Shown here: positions 17,394-25,014 of the stretch, piece by piece | Layout: each line of letters starts with the position of its first letter | Numbering within the stretch: position 1 is the first letter of the stretch | Program-made: the position numbers and the translations under genes | DNA from: Chryseobacterium sp. | Lineage (GTDB): Bacteria; Bacteroidota; Bacteroidia; Flavobacteriales; Weeksellaceae | Direction of reading: 5' to 3' | DNA length: 64,000 nucleotides | NCBI RefSeq assembly: GCF_008014695.1 | Contig: NZ_VOXE01000003.1 | Location: 248,001-312,000, forward strand | The notes under the pieces: generated by a model | Database searches by the model: none | The model's input: the letters and a program-made list of their open reading frames with translations, nothing else | Told to the model about the DNA's origin: nothing

Positions 17394-19976
17394 TTATTTC
17401 CCGATCATTTTTTTTATCGAATTCAGCTTCATCAAGGCCTCAATCGGCGTCAAAGTATTGATGTCGATTTTTGTGAGCTCTTCGCGGATGTTTTCCAGGA
17501 CAGGATCATCGAGCTGGAAAAAGGAAAGCTGCATGTTTTCTTCAGTAAGAGCTTTTGTCTTGTCTTTGGAACCGCTTTGGGTACGGCTTTTTTCAAGGGT
17601 TTTCAGTACTTCGTTCGCGCGGTTCACGACTTTTGCAGGCATTCCGGCCAGTTTGGCGACATGAATCCCGAAGCTGTGTTCGCTGCCGCCCGGAAGCAGT
17701 TTCCGCATGAAGATAATATTGCCTTTGTTTTCCTGAATGGAAACGTGAAAGTTCTTGATCCTTTCAAAATTCACCGTCATCTCATTCAGTTCATGATAAT
17801 GCGTGGCAAAAAGCGTTTTGGCCTGCGTCGGATGCTGATGCAGGTATTCTGCAATCGCCCATGCAATCGAAACTCCGTCGTAGGTGGAGGTTCCGCGCCC
17901 GATTTCGTCCAGCAGAATTAAACTTCGGTCCGAGATATTGTTGAGGATATTCGCGGCTTCATTCATTTCCACCATAAAAGTGGATTCTCCTGCCGAAATA
18001 TTGTCGGTAGCGCCGACTCTTGTGAATATTTTATCTAACACCCCAATTTCCGCATGTTTTGCAGGCACAAAACTCCCGATCTGCGCCATCAGACAGATGA
18101 TCGCGGTCTGACGGAGAATCGCTGATTTACCGGCCATATTGGGTCCTGTCACCATAATGATCTGCTGTGCATCTTTATCCAGAAACAGGTCATTCGGGAT
18201 GTATTTTTCTCCGAGCGGCAATGCATTTTCAATGATGGGGTGGCGCGCTTCCTTCAGACTGATTTCGAAACTGTCATTAAGGATCGGTCTCGTATAACTT
18301 TCTGATACCGCCAGTTCCGATAAACCAACGCCACAGTCCAGTTCAGAAATAATCCTGGAATTATCCTGAATCCTATCCATGTAGATCATCACATTTCCGC
18401 AGACTTTCCGGTAAAGTTCCTGCTCAATTTTGGAGATTTTTTCTTCTGCACCGAGAATTTGGTCTTCGTATTCCTTGAGTTCTTCGGTAATATACCTTTC
18501 AGCGTTTACCAGCGTCTGTTTACGGATCCAGTCGCCTGGGACCTTGTCTTTATGCGTATTACGGACTTCAATAAAATACCCGAAAACGTTGTTGAAACTG
18601 ATTTTCAGGCTGGTGATTCCGGTTCTTTCGATTTCGCGCTCGCACATTTCGTCGAGAAAGTTCTTTCCTTTGCTCTGAAGTCCGCGAAGATGATCGAGGT
18701 CTTCGGAAATTGCTGCTTTTATGACGTTTCCCTTTGCAATATTAACGGGAAGTTCATCGTTCAGGTAATTCTGAAGATACTGGATGAGTTCATGCAAATC
18801 GTTCAGCGGTTCCACCCACGCCAAAAAATCTGCAAAAGGATGAAGTAAAGCTTTGATCTGGTGAATGTTGATTAAACTCTGCCGCAGATAACCGACTTCT
18901 TTCGGGCAGATTTTTTCCGAGGCCAATTTGCCCATGAGACGGTCCAGATCGGAAATGGATTTCAGCAGCTGCTGGATTTCGTATTTTAAAGAATCTTCTT
19001 TGTTGAAAAACTCAATCAGATTCAGTCTTCTGTTGATTTCATCGACGGATTTAAGGGGCAGAATAAGCCGTCTTCTCAGCAGTCTTCCACCCATCGGAGT
19101 TGCGGTTTTGTCAATGATGTCCAGAAGAGATTTTCCCTGCGGATTGCTCGGATAAACAATTTCCAGATTTCTCAGCGTAAAATTATCCATCATCAGATAA
19201 TCATCCTGCGGAATGATTTTTATTTTCGTAATGTGTTGCAAAAGAGCGTGGTGCGTGTCTTCAACCAAATAGGCGAAAATCGCTCCTGCAGCAGTGACGC
19301 CAAGTCTGAGATCATCGACTCCAAAACCTTTCAAGGAATTGGTTTTGAAGTGATTCGTAAGCTTTTCGTACGCGTAATTGTACTGGAAAGCCCAGTCTTC
19401 GAGTTTGAAGGAATTTTTATTTTTAAGCTGAGCGGGAAGTTCTGTGGACCGCTGATAAATGATCTCACTGGGATCGAAAGTGTGAACAATATGCAGCAGT
19501 TTCTCAATATTTCCTTCAGAAACCAGAAATTCACCTGTAGATACGTCTACTAAAGCTATTCCGTATTTTTCTTTCTCTTTGTGAACAGAAAGGAGGAAAT
19601 TGTTTTTCTTTGAGGTCAAAACCTGCTCATTGAAGGTCACTCCCGGTGTTACAAGTTCGGTAACGCCACGTTTTACGATGCCTTTTGCGACGGTTTTGGG
19701 GTCTTCCAGCTGGTCACAGATCGCTACGCGAAGTCCGGCCCGTACCAGTTTTGGCAAATAGGAATCGATGGAATGGTGTGGAAAACCGGCCAGTTCAATA
19801 TGGCCTTCACCGTTCGCTCTTTTGGTAAGAACAATGCCTAAAATCTGGGCCGTTCTCACGGCATCGCTGCCGAAAGTTTCATAGAAATCTCCCACGCGGA
19901 ACAGCAGAAGAGCATCAGGATATTTCGCCTTGATGGTGTTGTACTGCGTCATTAAAGGAGTTTCTTTCTTTGCCAT
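17394..19976 (-). CDS. mutS: DNA mismatch repair protein MutS
   Basis: An 860-residue mismatch sensor and ATPase. The N-terminal mismatch-binding domain has the Phe-X-Glu motif at 31-33 (GDFYETF). The connector and lever domains follow, and the ATPase domain has Walker A GPNMAGKSA at about 611-619, Walker B ILLDEIGRGT and the ATHYHEL switch. The length matches E. coli MutS (853). It ends four bases from the stop of the convergent TonB-domain gene and is divergent from the methylase gene. No mutL is in the window. Confidence 0.97.
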   Translation of the reverse strand: MAKKETPLMTQYNTIKAKYPDALLLFRVGDFYETFGSDAVRTAQILGIVLTKRANGEGHIELAGFPHHSIDSYLPKLVRAGLRVAICDQLEDPKTVAKGIVKRGVTELVTPGVTFNEQVLTSKKNNFLLSVHKEKEKYGIALVDVSTGEFLVSEGNIEKLLHIVHTFDPSEIIYQRSTELPAQLKNKNSFKLEDWAFQYNYAYEKLTNHFKTNSLKGFGVDDLRLGVTAAGAIFAYLVEDTHHALLQHITKIKIIPQDDYLMMDNFTLRNLEIVYPSNPQGKSLLDIIDKTATPMGGRLLRRRLILPLKSVDEINRRLNLIEFFNKEDSLKYEIQQLLKSISDLDRLMGKLASEKICPKEVGYLRQSLINIHQIKALLHPFADFLAWVEPLNDLHELIQYLQNYLNDELPVNIAKGNVIKAAISEDLDHLRGLQSKGKNFLDEMCEREIERTGITSLKISFNNVFGYFIEVRNTHKDKVPGDWIRKQTLVNAERYITEELKEYEDQILGAEEKISKIEQELYRKVCGNVMIYMDRIQDNSRIISELDCGVGLSELAVSESYTRPILNDSFEISLKEARHPIIENALPLGEKYIPNDLFLDKDAQQIIMVTGPNMAGKSAILRQTAIICLMAQIGSFVPAKHAEIGVLDKIFTRVGATDNISAGESTFMVEMNEAANILNNISDRSLILLDEIGRGTSTYDGVSIAWAIAEYLHQHPTQAKTLFATHYHELNEMTVNFERIKNFHVSIQENKGNIIFMRKLLPGGSEHSFGIHVAKLAGMPAKVVNRANEVLKTLEKSRTQSGSKDKTKALTEENMQLSFFQLDDPVLENIREELTKIDINTLTPIEALMKLNSIKKMIGK

Positions 19977-20022
19977 GTGATGCTTTTAACCTTAAGTCTG
20001 ATGCTTCAGGGTATATTTTAGT

Positions 20023-20039
20023 TAATTTTGCCAAAAATA
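20023..20039. promoter_or_regulatory. Divergent -7 elements between mutS and the SpoU methylase
   Basis: TAATTTTG at 20023-20030 on the plus strand faces the methylase ATG at 20045. TATTTTTG at 20032-20039 on the minus strand faces mutS. Both fit TAnnTTTG, and they lie back to back. Confidence 0.45.
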
Positions 20040-20044
20040 CGAAA

Positions 20045-20581
20045 ATGTCATCCACAAAGAAACTGAAACTCGAAGAATTAGGGCGAATTGATGTAGAAAC
20101 ATTTAAGAAAACCGGGAAAATTCCTTTGGTCGTGGTTCTGGATAATGTCAGAAGTATGCACAATGTTGGCGCCGTTTTCAGAACTGCCGATGCTTTTCTG
20201 GTGAAGAAAATAATTCTCTGCGGAATCACACCGCAGCCTCCGCACCGTGAAATTCACAAAGCCGCGCTCGGTGCCACCGAAAGTGTGGACTGGATGTATG
20301 AGAAAAATATTTCCGACGCAATTCAAAATTTAAAAAAAGAGAATTATCAAATTATAGGGATTGAACAGACTTCGGATTCAGTCATAATTAGTGACCATCA
20401 GATCAATAAACAGGAAAAATATGCGCTGGTTCTGGGAAATGAGGTTGATGGTTTAACTGATGAGGCGCTGCCGCTTTATGATACTTTTCTTGAAATCCCG
20501 CAACTGGGAACAAAGCATTCATTGAATGTTTCCGTGTGTGGCGGAATTGTGATGTGGGAATTCTTTAAAAACCTGAAATAA
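20045..20581 (+). CDS. SpoU/TrmH family RNA methyltransferase
   Basis: A 178-residue SPOUT-fold enzyme expected to 2'-O-methylate a ribose in tRNA or rRNA with S-adenosylmethionine. Motif 1 is NVRSMHNVGAVFRTADAF, with the catalytic Asn and Arg. Motif 2 is LVLGNEVDGL and motif 3 is IPQLGTKHSLNVSVCGGI, which forms the trefoil knot. The ATG at 20045 is preferred over an upstream one that would overlap mutS. There is no N-terminal substrate-binding domain, which makes it a minimal form whose RNA target cannot be read. Confidence 0.9.
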   Translation: MSSTKKLKLEELGRIDVETFKKTGKIPLVVVLDNVRSMHNVGAVFRTADAFLVKKIILCGITPQPPHREIHKAALGATESVDWMYEKNISDAIQNLKKENYQIIGIEQTSDSVIISDHQINKQEKYALVLGNEVDGLTDEALPLYDTFLEIPQLGTKHSLNVSVCGGIVMWEFFKNLK

Positions 20582-20582
20582 A

Positions 20583-20614
20583 AAACTGCAAAATCCTGAT
20601 GGATGATGCAGTTT
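20583..20614. terminator. Weak hairpin after the methylase gene
   Basis: AAACTGCA and TGCAGTTT can pair across a 16-base loop just after the stop. The following tract has no T run, so termination is only possible. Confidence 0.3.
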
Positions 20615-20748
20615 GAAATAAATCTAATAAAAAGTAAAAATGAAAGGCTACAAAGATATATTTTAGAAATGATATGATGCAAATTTATTTTGCAGAATTT
20701 TAAATTTATTTTGAAAGGTCTGGTTTTTTAAATTTATCGTAAATTAGC

Positions 20749-21405
20749 ATGATGTTTATTAAAGATTATATTTCGAAAGATTATCCCGCCTTTAATTTTT
20801 CCGATTCCATAGAATATGCCTCAGAATTTGCGAAAGATTTCGGCTATTCCCATATTTTCGTGAAGAACAAAGGGGTATTTGCAGGCGCATTAAGCCAGTC
20901 TTTTCTGGAAGAAAGCCCGGAAGGAACTTTACAGTCTTTGGAAATTCATTTTGAAAAATTTGCGATCCGTGAAGATGGAAATATTCTGGATACGGTCAAG
21001 CTTTTTCATATTTTCGACGCGAATATCGTCCCGGTAATCGGCAAGACCGAAAAATATCTCGGCTATATTTCGTGCGACGACATTTTCAGCGAATTTTCCA
21101 AATATCCGCTTTTTTCCGAAAACGGCGCCATCCTTACCATACAGACCACGAGCAAGCATTATTCGTTTACTGAAATTGCAAAAATAATCGAAACGAATAA
21201 CGCCAAAATCTATGGGTGCTATGTAAGTGCCATTAATGAAGATAATTTTCAGCTGACGATGAAGATTAGCAGCGATAACCTCAGTTCTATTGATGAGACT
21301 TTCGAGCGTTACGGATACAACGTGGTTCACAAACATTATAACGACGAAAAAGAAGACCTTTTGAAGGACAGATTTGGGTTTTTACAGAAATTTATAGAAA
21401 TTTAA
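20749..21405 (+). CDS. CBS-domain protein
   Basis: A 218-residue cytoplasmic protein; a second ATG at 20752 is equally possible. The first part (about 1-130) shows CBS-like units: DYPAFNFSDSIEYASEFAKDFGYSHIFV and ILDTVKLFHIFDANIVPVI...YLGYISCDDIF. The C-terminal part (about 135-210) has an ACT-like strand pattern. CBS pairs usually bind adenosyl ligands and act as sensors. The stop is three bases before nadK, so it is probably co-expressed and may sense nucleotide state for it. Confidence 0.78.
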   Translation: MMFIKDYISKDYPAFNFSDSIEYASEFAKDFGYSHIFVKNKGVFAGALSQSFLEESPEGTLQSLEIHFEKFAIREDGNILDTVKLFHIFDANIVPVIGKTEKYLGYISCDDIFSEFSKYPLFSENGAILTIQTTSKHYSFTEIAKIIETNNAKIYGCYVSAINEDNFQLTMKISSDNLSSIDETFERYGYNVVHKHYNDEKEDLLKDRFGFLQKFIEI

Positions 21406-21408
21406 TCG

Positions 21409-22275
21409 ATGAAAGCGGCAATTTACACCCAGAAAAAAGATGCAGATACTTTTATCTACCTCAGTAAAATTATATCGGAACTGGAGCAAAGGGGTGTTAA
21501 ATCTGTTCTTTATTCGGAGATGGCCACCGCCATGCAGTTTTCAAATGATTTCGAGACTTTTTCTGGAAAAGAGGACCTTTCGGAGAAGAAGGTCGACTGG
21601 TTTTTTACCTTCGGCGGCGACGGAACCATTGTAACTTCCCTGCTCTTTGTTCAGGATCTTGACATTCCGATTGTCGGAGTAAATACCGGCAGGTTGGGAT
21701 TTCTTTCCAGCTTTACGAAAGACGGTGTTTTCCAGGAACTCGATGACATCATCCGCGGACATGTAAAAATCAGCAAAAGATCCGTCATTGAAATTATTTC
21801 GCCTACAAAAGGGGATTTTTTCCCGTTTGCGCTGAATGATATTACCATTTCCCGGAAAGAAACCACCGCCATGATAACAGTAGATTCCTACATCAACGGC
21901 GAATTTCTGAATGTTTTTTGGGGGGACGGGGTGATCATTTCCACGCCAACCGGTTCCACAGCTTACTCGCTGAGCTGCGGCGGACCGATCATCACCCCAA
22001 ATAACCACAATTTCTCCATTACCCCAATTGCCCCGCACAATCTGAATGTGAGGCCTTTAATCGTGAATGATGATGTGGAAATACATCTTAGAGTGGAGAG
22101 CCGCGTTCCGCAATATTCCCTTTCTCTGGATTCCAGATTGGTCAATATGGACACTGATGTAGAGATTATACTGAAAAAAGCAAAATTCCAGATATCGCTC
22201 ATCCACCCCCATAATCTGAGTTTTTACGAGACGATCAGGCAGAAATTACTTTGGGGAAAAGACAAAAGGAACTGA
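21409..22275 (+). CDS. nadK: NAD kinase
   Basis: A 288-residue ATP-dependent kinase making NADP from NAD. It has the GGDGT motif (69-73), NTGRLGFLSSF (92-102) and the DGVIISTPTGSTAYSLSCGGP motif (about 176-196). The length fits bacterial NadK. It sits directly after the CBS-domain gene. Confidence 0.95.
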   Translation: MKAAIYTQKKDADTFIYLSKIISELEQRGVKSVLYSEMATAMQFSNDFETFSGKEDLSEKKVDWFFTFGGDGTIVTSLLFVQDLDIPIVGVNTGRLGFLSSFTKDGVFQELDDIIRGHVKISKRSVIEIISPTKGDFFPFALNDITISRKETTAMITVDSYINGEFLNVFWGDGVIISTPTGSTAYSLSCGGPIITPNNHNFSITPIAPHNLNVRPLIVNDDVEIHLRVESRVPQYSLSLDSRLVNMDTDVEIILKKAKFQISLIHPHNLSFYETIRQKLLWGKDKRN

Positions 22276-22342
22276 TGTTTTCTGCATAAAAATAGTAACT
22301 TTACACTTCAAAATTTATATCAAACTCTTTAAATACAATATT

Positions 22343-23413
22343 ATGAGCAGACTTTTTCCGGCAGGAGTTGCCACAGGTCAAATGGTTACCGACATTTTTC
22401 AGCACGCCAAAGAAAATAAATATGCACTGCCTGCAGTGAATGTGATTGGCTCCAGCAACGTGAATGCAACAATGGAAACGGCGGCTAAACTCAATTCGCC
22501 TGTGATTATTCAGTTTTCCAATGGTGGTGCAGCGTTTAATGCAGGAAAAGGAATGAGCAATGATGCTCAGAAAGCGGCTATTTTAGGAGGTATTGCAGGA
22601 GCAAAACATATTCACACATTGGCGGAAGCTTACGGCGCTACCGTAATCCTTCATACCGACCATTGTGCAAAAAAACTTTTGCCATGGATTGACGGATTGA
22701 TGGAAGGAAACGAAGAATTTTTCGCACAGACCGGAAAATCTCTTTATTCTTCGCACATGCTCGATCTTTCTGAAGAGCCGATTGAGGAAAACATGGATAT
22801 TTCATGTAAATACTTCGAGAGAATGGCTAAAATCGGAATTACGCTCGAGATTGAACTGGGTGTGACCGGTGGTGAAGAAGACGGCGTTGACAATTCCGGT
22901 GTTGATTCTTCAAAACTGTACACACAGCCCGATGAAGTGGCCTATGCTTATGAAAGACTGAAAGCCATCTCGCCGAACTTTACCATTGCTGCTGCTTTCG
23001 GAAATGTTCACGGCGTTTACAAGCCGGGAAATGTAAAACTGACCCCAAAAATCCTCGATAATTCTCAAAAATACGTTCAGGAAAAATTCGGGACCGGGGA
23101 AAAACCTGTAAACTTCGTTTTCCATGGCGGCTCAGGATCGAGTGTTGAAGAAATACGAGAAGCCATCAGTTACGGCGCCATTAAAATGAATATCGATACT
23201 GATCTTCAGTTTGCCTATACCGAAGGAATCAGGGATTATATGGTGAACAATCTGGAATATCTTAAATCCCAGATCGGAAATCCGGACGGAGACGACAAGC
23301 CGAACAAGAAATTCTATGACCCGAGAGCCTGGATAAGAAAAGGTGAAGAAACCTTCAGCACAAGATTGGTGCAGGCATTTGAGGATCTCAACAATGTAAA
23401 TACACTGAAGTAA
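22343..23413 (+). CDS. fbaA: Class II fructose-bisphosphate aldolase
   Basis: A 356-residue zinc-dependent aldolase cleaving fructose-1,6-bisphosphate in glycolysis and gluconeogenesis. It shows the zinc-site segments HTDHCAKK and NVHGVY, the ELGVTGGEEDGVDN motif, VFHGGSGSS for phosphate binding, and MNIDTD. The length and the GGEEDGVDN insert indicate the longer class IIA form, as in E. coli FbaA (359). The gene is monocistronic or read from its own promoter. Confidence 0.95.
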   Translation: MSRLFPAGVATGQMVTDIFQHAKENKYALPAVNVIGSSNVNATMETAAKLNSPVIIQFSNGGAAFNAGKGMSNDAQKAAILGGIAGAKHIHTLAEAYGATVILHTDHCAKKLLPWIDGLMEGNEEFFAQTGKSLYSSHMLDLSEEPIEENMDISCKYFERMAKIGITLEIELGVTGGEEDGVDNSGVDSSKLYTQPDEVAYAYERLKAISPNFTIAAAFGNVHGVYKPGNVKLTPKILDNSQKYVQEKFGTGEKPVNFVFHGGSGSSVEEIREAISYGAIKMNIDTDLQFAYTEGIRDYMVNNLEYLKSQIGNPDGDDKPNKKFYDPRAWIRKGEETFSTRLVQAFEDLNNVNTLK

Positions 23414-23467
23414 TCAATTTTTTCGGTTTAAAGAAAGACATCTTTTTCCTGAATTGAATTAATAAGC

Positions 23468-23475
23468 TAAATTTG
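23468..23475 (+). promoter_or_regulatory. Probable -7 element upstream of accD
   Basis: TAAATTTG fits TAnnTTTG and lies 41 bases before the ATG at 23517. A run of T residues about 20 bases upstream could serve as a weak -33. Confidence 0.4.
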
Positions 23476-23516
23476 CACGGTTAAAAATTCAGAATTTTTA
23501 ATTTAAAATTTCAACA

Positions 23517-24368
23517 ATGGCATTCGACTGGTTTAAAAGAAAAACAAAAAATATCACCACTTCCACGGAAGACAAAAAAGATGTTCCGAAAGGACTTTGG
23601 CATCAGACTCCAACAGGAAAAGTAATTGAGCACGAAGAATTGAAGGCGAACAATTATGTGTCGCCTGAAGATGGTTTCCACGTAAGAATCGGAAGCAGCG
23701 AATTCTTTTCGATCCTTTTTGATGGGAATAATTTTCAGGAACTCGACGCCAATGTGGAAAGTGTGGACATGCTGAATTTTAAGGATACAAAACCGTATGT
23801 TGACCGTCTTAAGGAAGTTTCTGCAAAAACGAAGCTTAAAGACTCTATCAGAAATGCAGTCGGGACCGTAAACGGAACCAAAATGGTGGTTTCCTGTATG
23901 GATTTTGCCTTTATCGGCGGATCTTTAGGATCGGTGATGGGCGAAAAAATCAGACGTGCGGTTGATTACTGTATTGAAAACAGACTTCCGTACATGATCA
24001 TCTGTCAGTCCGGTGGAGCCAGAATGCAGGAAGCAACCTATTCACTGATGCAATTAGCAAAAGTACAGTCGAAATTAGCACAGCTTTCAGAAGCCGGGCT
24101 TCTTTACATTGCATATCTGTGCGATCCTACTTTCGGCGGAATTACCGCTTCTTTTGCCATGACAGCAGATATTATTATGGCGGAACCCGGAGCTTTGATT
24201 GGTTTTGCAGGACCTAGGGTCATCCGAGAAACGATCGGAAAGGATTTACCTGAAGGTTTCCAGACTTCGGAATTTCTTCAGGAAAAAGGTTTTGTAGATT
24301 TCATCGTCAAGAGGACAGAAATTAAAGAAAAAGTATCAAAAACGATCAACCTTTTGGTTCAATCTTAA
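23517..24368 (+). CDS. accD: Acetyl-CoA carboxylase carboxyltransferase subunit beta (zinc-ribbon cysteines lost)
   Basis: A 283-residue subunit of the carboxyltransferase that moves a carboxyl group from biotin to acetyl-CoA, the first step of fatty-acid synthesis. The crotonase-fold core is intact: [47 protein letters not shown] and [14 protein letters not shown]. In E. coli the N-terminus is a CxxC...CxxC zinc ribbon. Here residues 29-52 (from [13 protein letters not shown] on) have no Cys. A similar loss is, to my knowledge, common in Bacteroidota. accA is not in the window. Confidence 0.95.
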   Translation: MAFDWFKRKTKNITTSTEDKKDVPKGLWHQTPTGKVIEHEELKANNYVSPEDGFHVRIGSSEFFSILFDGNNFQELDANVESVDMLNFKDTKPYVDRLKEVSAKTKLKDSIRNAVGTVNGTKMVVSCMDFAFIGGSLGSVMGEKIRRAVDYCIENRLPYMIICQSGGARMQEATYSLMQLAKVQSKLAQLSEAGLLYIAYLCDPTFGGITASFAMTADIIMAEPGALIGFAGPRVIRETIGKDLPEGFQTSEFLQEKGFVDFIVKRTEIKEKVSKTINLLVQS

Positions 24369-24390
24369 GGGATTTGTAACAAAATGATAA

Positions 24391-24420
24391 AAATCTCTCC
24401 TAATCAGGGGAGATTTCTTT
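24391..24420 (+). terminator. Terminator after accD, overlapping the next gene's leader
   Basis: AAATCTCTCC and GGGGAGATTT pair with one bulge around a TAATCA loop, followed by CTTTT. It ends one base before the ATG of the next gene, so it may also hide that gene's ribosome entry site. Confidence 0.65.
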
Positions 24421-24421
24421 T

Positions 24422-24934
24422 ATGAGACAGACTGCGAAAATTTTTTTCAATACTTTAAAGACCTTAAGCTTCAAAAAAATCATAAGGCTTTTGAAGCTGG
24501 TTATCCCGCATCCTTTATTTTTTATATTGAGTTCCATCGGAACCGTTAAAAGTTTCGTGATTGCGAAAAAGTATTTTCCGAAAACCAATTCTTCCGACGG
24601 TATTGGGAATGCATACCGTCATGCACTTTGGTGCTGCCTGATGATGATGTACTGCTGCAAGATATCTTCGCCCCAGAAAGCATTGAAATTCTGTAAAAAA
24701 ATGACCGACCTGCACGAAGAACTTTTCCCCAATGAACCGCTGCAGAAAATGATGGACTTGCATAACAACAAGGTTGGAATGGATTACTTCATGGCACTTT
24801 TGCCAACTGTTCACCGGCAGTTTTTTGAAACTTCATTCTTTGTGGATGGCCTTTTTGAAAAGACAAAAACCGCCAAAATTCTGAAGAACTTGGAAGATAA
24901 TTTTCCAGGTGATCTGGTGTACCTAACGAAGTAA
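24422..24934 (+). CDS. Conserved protein of unknown function (HALW / DLHNN motifs)
   Basis: A 170-residue protein with a hydrophobic, basic N-terminus (about 1-50), then GIGNAYRHALWCC and, further on, MMDLHNNKVGMDYF. This His-rich arrangement resembles Bacteroidota domains I recall being annotated as DUF6973; the name is not certain. The conserved His and Asp residues could form a metal or catalytic site. The start lies directly after a hairpin. Function unknown. Confidence 0.65.
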   Translation: MRQTAKIFFNTLKTLSFKKIIRLLKLVIPHPLFFILSSIGTVKSFVIAKKYFPKTNSSDGIGNAYRHALWCCLMMMYCCKISSPQKALKFCKKMTDLHEELFPNEPLQKMMDLHNNKVGMDYFMALLPTVHRQFFETSFFVDGLFEKTKTAKILKNLEDNFPGDLVYLTK

Positions 24935-24979
24935 CGTTACAGAACAACTTTCTGACAGATTTCTACTACTAAACTTTTC

Positions 24980-25000
24980 GGCGCTCGCTTCGCTCGCGCC
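24980..25000. repeat. GC-rich imperfect palindrome between convergent genes
   Basis: GGCGC and GCGCC are separated by TCGCTTCGCTC, in which GC pairs again around TTC. It can form a short hairpin in an otherwise AT-leaning gap. Confidence 0.5.
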
Positions 25001-25014
25001 CCCCTTCCGACAAA

